From an uncultured Eubacterium sp. (GTDB taxonomy: Bacteria > Bacillota > Clostridia > Lachnospirales > Lachnospiraceae): 64,000 nt of DNA. The position numbers and the translations under genes were made by a program. Positions 34,698-42,360 of the stretch are shown piece by piece (within the stretch, counting starts at the first letter, position 1; the number at the start of each line of letters is the position of its first letter). The notes beneath the pieces were generated by a model, which saw only the letters and a list, made by a program, of their open reading frames with translations, ran no database searches and was not told the origin of the DNA. The stretch lies in contig CAJTVR010000004.1 in the NCBI GenBank assembly GCA_910580075.1, positions 1 through 64,000 of the forward strand, read 5' to 3'.

Positions 34698-34833
34698 TTG
34701 CCCTGCTGGAAGGCAGTACGGAAAAATGGTGAATGCTGCCACTGGTTTTTCAGGGACAGCAGCAGTGAACTGTTTACTGGGGGCAGGGGCAGCTTTGACA
34801 GCCGGGTATTTGTTTAGCAGCCGGAAAAAGTAA
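34630..34833 (+). CDS. Possible small membrane protein overlapping the previous gene
   Basis: The 67-codon frame overlaps the end of 34152-34697. Only its last 35 residues look ordered: a hydrophobic segment (GTAAVNCLLGAGAALTAGYL) with a basic end (SSRKK). A start at ATG 34726 is as likely as 34630. No good ribosome site is seen for either, so this is a weak call. Confidence 0.25.
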   Translation: MNQAYSIQKQGAAANVFQEGEDDCPAGRQYGKMVNAATGFSGTAAVNCLLGAGAALTAGYLFSSRKK

Positions 34834-35556
34834 CCTGAAAGTGGATATGTAATACATGGAAGAGGTGTTTTTTCATTATTAATATATATCAAGATTACTG
34901 GTAATGTAACATTGAAAGTTTCCTCCGGAACGGGACAGAAGATTATCTGCCGGGTTTGTTCAGGATGAAACCTTGCAGTTCAGGGACAGTAAATAAGTCT
35001 ATAAAGTTATTGTGTTTTTTAATGGATGAATGCTGAAAACGTTGATTTTAAAGGCTTTCTGGCTCCTTCACTCTTTACAACATCCCTGCTGCCTCTCCTT
35101 CGGTGATGGTTCATTCTGACATCTGATACTTGTCTGCTGCTGGTGTATTTCACACATCGGCAGAATTGTGTAAGGATACCAGCTTCTAGGTAATAAACAA
35201 TCAGAAGCAAACTGCCTTTTATCCCCTTCGGGGTTATTATAGAGATTAGGATGTTTTATATCCTGTTACTTCCCTCTGGTATAATAAGATTATCAGCAGC
35301 CATTCATTCATCCATTTATGCTGTTCCCCCTTCGGGGTGGGTAAGAAACAGGCTTTATGATAATGCACCAAAAGATATACCGCCACTGCATTATCATGGG
35401 TTATACTGTCTTGTGTATAAGACAGCCGGAACACGAATACTCTTATCTGCTATTGTAACTAGGCGGCGGTATAAGTTAAGATAAATGGTAAGCACATACT
35501 TATACTATCTGATGGATTATTACCGGCAGATAAAATAACTGAAAGGAGAAAGACTA
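34834..35556 (+). other. 720-bp non-coding region with nested hairpins, candidate replication or transfer origin
   Basis: No convincing gene is present. Two CCCCTTCGGGG tetraloop hairpins lie at 35223-35233 and 35327-35337. Nested inverted repeats follow: ATGATAATGCA (35357-35367) with TGCATTATCAT (35387-35397); TATACCGCC (35376-35384) with GGCGGTATA (35465-35473); CTGTCTT (35406-35412) with AAGACAG (35419-35425). This lies directly upstream of the gpII-like Rep gene, where rolling-circle elements often have their double-strand origin. A GAAAGGAG ribosome site for Rep is at the end. Confidence 0.5.
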
Positions 35557-37044
35557 TTGCATACTATAACATTATCGAAAATATTAAACTCTGCTGCATA
35601 TTATAGCATACTTAACAGCCTACCGCATACTTTTATTAAGTATTCATCTGATTCCAAGAAATATGAGATAAGCAACGACCGCCTTCAGATAGATGAAGAA
35701 GATAAAAAGAATATGCCTAAAGTATACCTGTACGATTTCATGCCTGACAAGAAAAAAGAGGAAGACAGCAGCAATTCCATTACATATTACATGTGTGAAA
35801 TACTGGTGAACTGCGGCAGCTTATTCCATTTAGATTTAAACCGTTCTGTCCCTGCTGAGAGTATTTTTATATTTGGATTCAAGAGCGTCATCAGCCTTGT
35901 ATGCAGGGCAATCCCTCAACTGAATGATAATTTTGACAGGATGGTGCTTTACAAGGGGCAGCAAGTATCAATCTGGACATTATTGGAGAATGAATATAAA
36001 TCAGCTTATCCGGAAAAGCCGCTGCCTGACAAGCCCTTTATCCTGAAAGGTCTGGCGGAATCAGATAATGAAAGCGTACAGGAAACCATGCATAGACTGT
36101 TTGATTGCCCACAGGTGTTTGCAAAGGCAGAATTAGAAACATATAAAATTATGGAGTGGTTTAACCATAACTATCCGCCAGAGTTCAAGTTAAAGAGGAT
36201 AGATTATACATATGATATGCATACAGATTATAAGAGTATATATCTGAAACTTATAACTATGGGATATGGATTAAGCAGGAAGACAGCAAGTGATAAGGCT
36301 TACTATAAAGATAATGAAGTCGTCAGCATCTATATTAAGCAGAAATCCTGCCGTATCAATATATATGATAAATTTGAACAGGTGAGTGAGAAGGACGGCA
36401 CAGCGGGGGAAGACAGCCCGGTAAACAAACTGCTCCGGTTTGAAGTACAGGTGGAAAAAGTTAAGATAATCAATGAGTTGAGGAAAAGGGGAAAAAACAG
36501 TTCAGGTAGAAATTTTATGTTTATATCAAATTTTATAAATAGAGAAACCGAATACCAAATACTTGAATATTATTTTAGGCAGATAATAGGACTGGGGCAT
36601 TATTACACTTACACGGCAGTAGTTGATATAGTCAATGCCAGCGGATATAAAGAAAGCATGAAAGCGAAGCTGTGTACAGTTTTGGAGCATGTGGCACGAC
36701 GCCGGGGTGTAAGGAAATTCCTTGAATGTGTCAAAGATGGCAGCATTACGGATTGTGGGTCGGTGCAGACTGCAAAAGGATATTTGAAAAAGCTGCATGG
36801 CATAGGGGTGAACCCTGTCACTATTTCAAGGGAAGAGCAGGCCAGAATGAAAGCTGTCAAACGTGAAACCGAACTGGAAATACCGCCGGAATTATTCAGA
36901 TACCCACAGTACCAGTACGGTGTTGACTTTCTTCCTAATCCGTTGTGGAAACTAATATTTGATAAATTGTTATATGAAAGCAGTCAGAAAAATTATGGTG
37001 AAAGTAATCATACTGTAGATTTTACTGAACTGGCAAATTTTTAA
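35557..37044 (+). CDS. Replication initiator/relaxase-like protein (phage gpII type)
   Basis: The 495-residue protein has features of the phage/plasmid replication initiators related to gpII/RstA: LKRIDYTYDMHTDYKSIYLK (the RxDxxxD-type strand), SIYIKQKSCRINIYDKFEQ and LLRFEVQVEKVKIINELRKRG. These surround where a catalytic Tyr would nick DNA. Such proteins start rolling-circle replication or transfer. TTG 35557 is the start, 7 bp after GAAAGGAG. A hairpin-rich region upstream may be its origin. A terminator follows at 37099. If correct, the element could replicate as a circle after excision. The call is by pattern and the catalytic residues are not fixed. Confidence 0.5.
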   Translation: MHTITLSKILNSAAYYSILNSLPHTFIKYSSDSKKYEISNDRLQIDEEDKKNMPKVYLYDFMPDKKKEEDSSNSITYYMCEILVNCGSLFHLDLNRSVPAESIFIFGFKSVISLVCRAIPQLNDNFDRMVLYKGQQVSIWTLLENEYKSAYPEKPLPDKPFILKGLAESDNESVQETMHRLFDCPQVFAKAELETYKIMEWFNHNYPPEFKLKRIDYTYDMHTDYKSIYLKLITMGYGLSRKTASDKAYYKDNEVVSIYIKQKSCRINIYDKFEQVSEKDGTAGEDSPVNKLLRFEVQVEKVKIINELRKRGKNSSGRNFMFISNFINRETEYQILEYYFRQIIGLGHYYTYTAVVDIVNASGYKESMKAKLCTVLEHVARRRGVRKFLECVKDGSITDCGSVQTAKGYLKKLHGIGVNPVTISREEQARMKAVKRETELEIPPELFRYPQYQYGVDFLPNPLWKLIFDKLLYESSQKNYGESNHTVDFTELANF

Positions 37045-37098
37045 ACTGGGTAATGAAGAAAAGTATGATGGATGATAATTACATATAAATTATTCATG

Positions 37099-37131
37099 GA
37101 CGCTGTCTCGGATTTGGGGCAGCGTTTTTTA
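37099..37131 (+). terminator. Terminator after the Rep-like gene
   Basis: ACGCTG (37100-37105) and CAGCGT (37120-37125) with additional pairing of GTC and GGC, followed by six T. Confidence 0.75.
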
Positions 37132-37254
37132 TGTCCATTTGTTAAGGAGGATGAATAAATGAGGGAATGGAGGACAAGAAGCCCGCCAGTGAAAAATGCA
37201 AGAATGCACATTATTTTAACAGCTTATAAACTTATATATACAGGGAGGAGTAAT

Positions 37255-37440
37255 ATGAGCAGTGTGTATATGTACCGTAACGAATCGAAAGGTACAGAGA
37301 CGGGCGATGAAGCAGATACAGGCAAGCAGATGCAGATAGTTTTTTTAAATCTGCTTTGTGAACAGAAGATATTAGAAGAAAATGCCTGTTCTGTTATTAT
37401 GAATAAAATTATGGAAGGAGAAAAGTTTAATGGATGCTGA
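37255..37440 (+). CDS. Small protein at the head of the recombinase operon
   Basis: The 61-residue protein begins MSSVYMYRNESKG and has one helix-rich segment (MQIVFLNLLCEQKILEENAC). GGGAGGAG lies 5 bp before ATG 37255. An in-frame ATG at 37159 behind AAGGAGG would add 32 residues of unusual composition and is a real alternative. It overlaps the next gene by 11 bp, and that gene overlaps the recombinase, so all three look like one translationally coupled operon. The family is not recognised. Confidence 0.55.
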   Translation: MSSVYMYRNESKGTETGDEADTGKQMQIVFLNLLCEQKILEENACSVIMNKIMEGEKFNGC

Positions 37441-38122
37441 AAAAGCTGCAATCTATCATTTTACGGACGGGTCAGAAGCCCGTCCGATTGTTGTCAGAAA
37501 AGAAATAAATCGGATTATGGATTTTGCATGTAAAGCAGGGTTCCATGAGACAGATGTTTTCTTAGACACATCCTTACGGAAATGCAGACAGGTAAAACGG
37601 CAGGAATTTGAGGAAAAAATATCTTCGTATAAAGCACTGTTTTTAAAGGATTTCTACCATCTGCGTAAGAATACAGACATTTGCATGTCTGAACTTGTGC
37701 GTTTAAGCAGGGAAGGCATAAAAGTTTTTACTCTTGAAGACGGTGCATTCAAATTTATTGATGCCCCGTTTTCGGAAAATCTGAATGCCGCTGCATATTA
37801 TTGCGGGCTAGGTATTACGGAGCATTCGTCACAACTGCAATTTGATATCATGGACAGCTTCACAAAGAGGAAAACAGGGTGGAGGCTGACAGGCTGGTAT
37901 GCCGATTTAAAAGGCAATAAGACAGATGGAAACCAGAAAGAACTGGAAAGGCTTGTCAGGGAAATCGGCAGGCATGACATTGTTTTGGTACAGTCCTTTG
38001 GACACATCCACTGGAGGACAAGCAGATTCTGTAAAATACGACACCTGCAAAAAAAGGGCATTTACAGTATGCATGAAGAAATTTTTTTACCATATGAAGA
38101 GGGAGGGAAACAAGATGAATAA
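37430..38122 (+). CDS. Double resolvase-like protein without catalytic serine, coupled to the integrase
   Basis: The 230-residue protein reads as two degenerate copies of a serine-recombinase catalytic domain. Copy one runs from KAAIYHFTDGSEA through DVFLDTSLRKCRQVKRQEFE and KALFLKDFYHLRKNTD to SREGIKVFTLEDG. Copy two runs from WRLTGWYADLKGNKTDGNQK through RHDIVLVQSFGHIHWRTSRF to LQKKGIYSMHEE. These match the order of the (Y)ARVS strand, the YxDxGxSG segment, the K(x)xxRxxR helix and the GVxxxS(x)E strand. YHFT replaces YARVS in copy one, and copy two lacks that strand, so neither should be active. The gene overlaps the recombinase by 8 bp. I infer an accessory or directionality factor. Confidence 0.5.
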   Translation: MDAEKAAIYHFTDGSEARPIVVRKEINRIMDFACKAGFHETDVFLDTSLRKCRQVKRQEFEEKISSYKALFLKDFYHLRKNTDICMSELVRLSREGIKVFTLEDGAFKFIDAPFSENLNAAAYYCGLGITEHSSQLQFDIMDSFTKRKTGWRLTGWYADLKGNKTDGNQKELERLVREIGRHDIVLVQSFGHIHWRTSRFCKIRHLQKKGIYSMHEEIFLPYEEGGKQDE

Positions 38123-40016
38123 AAGTGGAATGTCAGCATCAAAATGTGTGGCATATGCACGTGTCAGTACCGAGAATGAAGGACAGGCTGAAAGCTGTGC
38201 TAACCAGATAGCTTTGTGTCAAGAATATGCAGAACGTCATCCAGAGTACATTCTGGATGGGAAATATGTAGATGACGGGATTTCAGGCGCAACGAATAAA
38301 AGACCTCAGTTTACTGCTATGATTGAGAGAATAAAGCAGGGTGATATTCGGTACATTATAGCAAAAAATGAGGACAGGCTGTGCCGTTCAACGGAGATAG
38401 ACGGTTATCTGATGAAAGTATGCAGGGAATACGATGTTAAAATTATTTTCCTGGAATCGAATAAGATATTTAATCCGAATGATGGGCAGGACCTTACTGT
38501 GCATGGAATTATGGCTGTCATGGGGCAGCAGTATGTGTTCCATCAGTCACAGGTTGGAAAGATAGCCCATGAACAAAAGTGCAAAGCAAAACGGCTGAAT
38601 GCTACAGATGTCCGGTATGGCTATTACTGGGATAAGGAACGGAAATGCATGGCAGTAAATGAACATGAAGCAGAAATGGTAAGGAAAATGTTTGAATGGT
38701 ATGTGTATAACGGCTTAGGTGTGTCTGAAATAGCGAAGAAACTGGCAGAACACGGTGTATTTGGTGCAAGAAGCGGAAAAATGCTTACAGCCAATACCGT
38801 GTCTGCAAGGCTGGAAGATGAAGCGTACAAGGGAACCTTCTATATAAATAAGAAAGGCTCCATTTTGAATGTCGGGATGGATGCTAAGAAAAAGCGTTTT
38901 GACAGGCCAAAGGAAGAATGGGTTGCTGTAGAGGGGCCTGCAATTGTTTCCGAAGAATTATTTGAACTGGCGCAAAGGCTTAGAGAAGAACGCCGCCATG
39001 TTTATGATAAAACCGGCAAAGCGGATACACAGGCGCGTTTCAGGGGAACCCATTTGTTTTCAGGAAAAGTATTTTGTGGGGACTGCAAAACGCAGTTTCA
39101 TTTCCGGTATGCAGACAGGGCAAAGACAATCGGGGAATATAAAGATTATTTTTCAAAAAGCAGAAAAACGCTGGATGCTGTCTGCCATAATAAAAAATAT
39201 AACAGAATTTATGAGCAAACATTAATTACATTATGCCGGTATGCTATTAACATATTTTTAAAAGAACATGAAGCATGTATAAATAATTTGAAGGCAGTAA
39301 TAAGAGACTCCGGTTTGTCTTTATTTGCTGATGATAAACTATTGAAAGACTGCCAGATGCATCTTGAAAAAGTAGAAAGAGAACGTCAGAAGAATTTAGT
39401 TGCATGGCGTGATGCACCAGACGAATCCATGAAGCAGGCATATCTTGAAATGTATAAGTCAAATGATGAAGAAAAGAAAGAACTGGAAAAGAAAATCAGT
39501 GGACTTATTGAGCGCCGGAAAGATGCCGGTAATGTGGAACGGAAAATTGATGAAATCCATAGGCATATTGAGGATATGAAGCAGATAAATGAAATTGACA
39601 GGAGTGTTGTACAAAAGTTTATTGAGAAAATCATCATTGAAAAGAATGGGATAATAACGATTATTCTTAAATTTGGAGCTGCATATTCAGCTATACTGCC
39701 TGATAACAGGAAAGAAGAAATAGAAGATGTACTTTGTTTAGATAAAGTTTTTATTCTTATTTTTGACGCTGATACCATTGCAAGTAAGTTACAAAAATAC
39801 TGGTGGTGGAGAAGATGTTCTGACAGGGCACGATGGAAGCATCAGTACCGGACATGCAAATTCCAGTCAGGATATGTTAAAGCGTCTGGAGACAATGGTA
39901 CTGATGGGCATGGACCTTCCTGTTTCCGCTATCCGCAGTCAGATTGCTTCGGGCATAGATATTCTGATTCATCTTGGAAGACTCAGGGACGGTTCCAGAA
40001 AGGTGCTCAATATTGA
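38115..40016 (+). CDS. Large serine recombinase (integrase) of the element, reading through attR into host DNA
   Basis: The N-terminal catalytic domain contains CVAYARVSTENEG (nucleophilic Ser), YVDDGISGATNKRPQF and AKNEDRLCRS. A Recombinase domain follows (RLNATDVRYGYYWDKERKCM, GVSEIAKKLAEHGVFGARSG), then a zinc ribbon (FCGDCKTQF with a later CHNK) and a coiled coil (about 39330-39620). ATG 38115 overlaps the previous stop and follows GAGGGAGGG. The first 572 codons are element-encoded up to the attR crossover (39830). The remaining 61 codons are host cpaF DNA read in another frame. After excision the same frame would instead continue at 21159 and stop at 21309-21311, giving a 622-residue protein with a different 50-residue tail. 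Confidence 0.92.
   Translation: MNKSGMSASKCVAYARVSTENEGQAESCANQIALCQEYAERHPEYILDGKYVDDGISGATNKRPQFTAMIERIKQGDIRYIIAKNEDRLCRSTEIDGYLMKVCREYDVKIIFLESNKIFNPNDGQDLTVHGIMAVMGQQYVFHQSQVGKIAHEQKCKAKRLNATDVRYGYYWDKERKCMAVNEHEAEMVRKMFEWYVYNGLGVSEIAKKLAEHGVFGARSGKMLTANTVSARLEDEAYKGTFYINKKGSILNVGMDAKKKRFDRPKEEWVAVEGPAIVSEELFELAQRLREERRHVYDKTGKADTQARFRGTHLFSGKVFCGDCKTQFHFRYADRAKTIGEYKDYFSKSRKTLDAVCHNKKYNRIYEQTLITLCRYAINIFLKEHEACINNLKAVIRDSGLSLFADDKLLKDCQMHLEKVERERQKNLVAWRDAPDESMKQAYLEMYKSNDEEKKELEKKISGLIERRKDAGNVERKIDEIHRHIEDMKQINEIDRSVVQKFIEKIIIEKNGIITIILKFGAAYSAILPDNRKEEIEDVLCLDKVFILIFDADTIASKLQKYWWWRRCSDRARWKHQYRTCKFQSGYVKASGDNGTDGHGPSCFRYPQSDCFGHRYSDSSWKTQGRFQKGAQY
39812..39845 (+). other. attR, right element-host junction
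   Basis: The element arm AAGATGTTCTGACAGGG (39812-39828) is followed by CA (39829-39830) and host cpaF (CGATGGAAGC...). Placed next to the attL arm it makes a 36-bp near-palindrome (14 of 17 arm positions symmetrical) centred on CA. Confidence 0.8.
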
Positions 40017-40176
40017 TGAGATTGACGGTATAGAAGGCGGTGAAATTAAACTGCATACCATTTATCGTTTTGTAGAAACAAAACAGACAGAGAGGGAGGG
40101 AAAGGTGTCAGGCATATGGGAAAAGGCTGGAGAACTGGAAAACAGAGCAAAACTGAGGCAGGCAGGGCTCTGCTGA
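39831..40176 (+). pseudogene. cpaF: 3' part of the split cpaF gene
   Basis: The frame resumes at the third base of the split His codon with DGSISTGHANSSQDMLKRLE, then MVLMGMDLPVSAIRSQIASG and GRLRDGSRKVLNIDEIDGIE. It contains the His box and C-terminal part of CpaF. It has no start codon or ribosome site of its own apart from a fortuitous upstream frame inside the element. It becomes codons 290-404 of cpaF when the element leaves. The stop overlaps the start of the TadB gene by about 60 bp. Confidence 0.9.
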
Positions 40177-40934
40177 CATCACAGGAGAATTCAGGAACAG
40201 ATTATCGGGAATATTCGTTTTCATGGAAAGAACGCCTTCAGACTCTGGCAGAATATACGGCTTTAAGCGGAGTATTTGCTTATCTTTTTTACCGGTCCTG
40301 GATTATTTTTGCAGCAGTCTGGCTATTTTATCCCGTGTACCGTAAAAGGAAAAAAAGACAAAAAATTCAAAAACGGCAGGATACGTTATGCCGGGAATTT
40401 AAAGACAGTATCCAGTGTGCGGCTTCTTCTATGGCAGCCGGGTATTCCATAGAAAATGCATTTCGGGAAGCATATACAGAGATGCATATGCAGTATGGCG
40501 GCCAGGGACTTATGACAGAAGAACTTCGGTATATGATCAGCTGTCTTTCACTGAATATTCCGTTAGAGCAGTTTTTATACGATTTTGCAAACCGCAGCGG
40601 ATTAGAAGATGTAAGAAGTTTTTGTGAAGTATTTGTATTCGCGAAACGAAGCGGCGGGGATTTTATACAGATTATTCATTTAACTGCAGCAAGAATTTCT
40701 GAAAAAAATGAATTGATGGAAGCAATTCAGACTGAAATATCAGGGAAAAGGATGGAACAGAAACTGATGAATCTTATGCCTCTGTTTATATTGCTGTATG
40801 TGGATTTTTCTTTTGGAGGATATCTGGACGGAATGTATCATAATATTTTGGGAGTTTCTGTAATGACAGTCTGCCTGGCAGCTTATATAGGCGCATATCT
40901 GCTGTCTGAGAAAATAATGTCAATTCGAATTTAG
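40116..40934 (+). CDS. tadB: TadB-like pilus platform protein
   Basis: The 272-residue membrane protein has an N-terminal hydrophobic hairpin (ALSGVFAYLFYRSWIIFAAV), a basic KRKKRQKIQKR patch and a type II secretion F domain (SSMAAGYSIENAFREAYTEM, VFAKRSGGDFIQIIHLTAAR). Two membrane segments follow at the end. TadB and TadC form the inner-membrane platform on which CpaF acts. The start overlaps the cpaF 3' end. Since the cpaF 5' part lies 19 kb upstream, expression in the integrated state would need read-through from the recombinase operon. Confidence 0.82.
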   Translation: MGKGWRTGKQSKTEAGRALLTSQENSGTDYREYSFSWKERLQTLAEYTALSGVFAYLFYRSWIIFAAVWLFYPVYRKRKKRQKIQKRQDTLCREFKDSIQCAASSMAAGYSIENAFREAYTEMHMQYGGQGLMTEELRYMISCLSLNIPLEQFLYDFANRSGLEDVRSFCEVFVFAKRSGGDFIQIIHLTAARISEKNELMEAIQTEISGKRMEQKLMNLMPLFILLYVDFSFGGYLDGMYHNILGVSVMTVCLAAYIGAYLLSEKIMSIRI

Positions 40935-40965
40935 AAATTGTTAACAGAATGCGAAAGGAAAGCAG

Positions 40966-42285
40966 ATGGTATTAGGAAATAATATGACAGGTAAGGCTGT
41001 ATGCCTGTCGGTTATTACAGCAGGTCTGATTTTTCTACTCTGGCTGTATGCGAAAGAGAAAGAAAAGAATAAGAAAGATGCGGTAAAGGTAATTGTACTG
41101 ACAGGCATTTTAGGGCTGATGATCTGCATAACAGAAGATAAAAGCCAGGATCTGACACAAGACGGTAAAATCTTAAAAAATGAAGCAGGGAAAGATACAA
41201 AAAGTTATGAACTGCAGCTGAATGCAGAGGGAATTTTGGAAGATTATGATTATATGGTAGAAGTGGAACCTCAAAGACTGCAGAGGGAAAATCTGGAACA
41301 GTTATTTCTTAATGCAGCAGCAGAAGCAGAGCAGATCTTTGCAGGGGAAAATGAGTCACTGGACTGCATTGACAGGGATGTTTCTCTGCCAAAGAAATTA
41401 CAGAACGGACAGATTCGTGCAGAATGGGAGTTTGATGATAACGGACTGATAGATACTGACGGGCAGCTCCAGACAGAAGGATTAAAAAAGACAGGAGCAT
41501 TAGTTATGGTATCTCTGACAATGACTTATTATGACGAAGTGAGAAATCATTCCTTTGGATGTTATGTATACCCTAAAAGGGTCAGCACAGCTGAACAGTT
41601 ACTGTCAGATTTACAGGTTTATTTTGAAAAGGAACAGGAATCCAGTAAAAATGAGGAGTTTTTAAAACTTCCACTGCAGTTAAACGGTTATGTTCTGCAA
41701 TGGTCTCATCAGCCGGAGCATACATATCAGATTTTGCTGATGATAGGGCTGGCTGCAGCTGCGGCGGTATATATACAGCAGGGCATGAAAGATAAAAGAA
41801 AGGAAGAGGAACGTAAAAATCAGCTGCTGGCACAGTATCCGGATATGATAAGCAAGATATCCCTGCTGCTTGGATCCGGTATGACTTTAAGCGCTGCATG
41901 GGAGAGAATTGTACTCAATTATCAGCGCCAGCTGGAACAGCGGCAGACAGAAACATCCGAAGTTTATGAGCAGATGCTGGTGTCTTACCGGGAAATGCAG
42001 GACGGGGTAGGAGAGCTGAAGGTGTATGAGCGTTTTGGGGAGCGCTGTGCTGTGCCGCAGTACCGTAAATTATCAATGCTGATCGTACAGAATTTACGAA
42101 AAGGTTCTTCAGGACTAAGACAGATGTTAGATAAAGAAGCAGCAGATGCTTTCATGCTTCGGAAAAATCTGGCAAAAAAGGCTGGAGAAGAAGCTGGTAC
42201 AAAGATTCTTTTTCCAATGATGCTGATGCTCTGCATCGTAATGGTTATTATTTTAGTACCTGCATTTTTAACATTTAAAATTTGA
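40966..42285 (+). CDS. TadC-like pilus platform protein with an extra N-terminal region
   Basis: The 439-residue protein has two N-terminal membrane segments. About 160 residues without resemblance to TadC follow (LQLNAEGILEDYDYMVEVEP, RRNSHG-free acidic sequence), then a membrane helix (QILLMIGLAAAAAVYI). A type II secretion F domain comes next (PDMISKISLLLGSGMTLSAA, QNLRKGSSGLRQMLDKEAAD), with a final membrane helix (MLMLCIVMVIILVPAFL). The C-terminal half is the expected TadC partner of TadB. The extra region may be extracytoplasmic. It is unusual for the family and could be lineage-specific. GAAAGGAAAG precedes the ATG. Confidence 0.75.
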   Translation: MVLGNNMTGKAVCLSVITAGLIFLLWLYAKEKEKNKKDAVKVIVLTGILGLMICITEDKSQDLTQDGKILKNEAGKDTKSYELQLNAEGILEDYDYMVEVEPQRLQRENLEQLFLNAAAEAEQIFAGENESLDCIDRDVSLPKKLQNGQIRAEWEFDDNGLIDTDGQLQTEGLKKTGALVMVSLTMTYYDEVRNHSFGCYVYPKRVSTAEQLLSDLQVYFEKEQESSKNEEFLKLPLQLNGYVLQWSHQPEHTYQILLMIGLAAAAAVYIQQGMKDKRKEEERKNQLLAQYPDMISKISLLLGSGMTLSAAWERIVLNYQRQLEQRQTETSEVYEQMLVSYREMQDGVGELKVYERFGERCAVPQYRKLSMLIVQNLRKGSSGLRQMLDKEAADAFMLRKNLAKKAGEEAGTKILFPMMLMLCIVMVIILVPAFLTFKI

Positions 42286-42360
42286 AAACAGCGCGTGTAT
42301 GTAAATACAGTATGTATGTCGTACAAGGCAGATATAAATCATGAGAAAGGCGGTAATTTT

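Larger units (their letters stand above)
21157..39830 (+). mobile_element. 18.7-kb integrative element in cpaF, mobilised by a large serine recombinase
   Basis: The element interrupts cpaF between codons for TGH and DGSISTGHANS. Both junctions share ACAGGGCA. Removing about 18,672 bp rejoins a 404-codon cpaF frame exactly. The recombinase gene abuts the right end, as expected for this class. Cargo includes RadC, a small resolvase, an XRE regulator, an AAA+/TPR/pseudo-M48 cassette, HNH endonuclease, an ArdC-like protein, a YqaJ exonuclease and a gpII-like Rep. No VirB/TraG-type genes, coupling protein, capsid or terminase are visible. It is best described as an integrative mobilizable or satellite-type element. 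Composition is mosaic: 24.2-27.1 kb is relatively GC-rich and 27.1-29.1 kb is markedly AT-rich. Confidence 0.9.

Noticed and set aside
35251..35484. A 77-codon frame in the spacer upstream of the Rep-like gene
   Set aside because: It has no ribosome site and lies across the nested inverted repeats, so it is more likely structural DNA.
34834..35556. A possible tRNA or structured RNA gene in the spacer
   Set aside because: The hairpins do not form a cloverleaf and no known RNA family signature is recognised.
39763..39830. An apparent ATG start for the cpaF 3' fragment
   Set aside because: The ATG lies inside the integrase gene in another frame and no ribosome site precedes it. The frame is the accidental extension of cpaF across attR.
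21157..39830. Possible prophage or self-transmissible conjugative element
   Set aside because: No capsid, terminase, portal, tail, VirB4 or coupling-protein genes are visible; the gene content fits a mobilizable or satellite element better.
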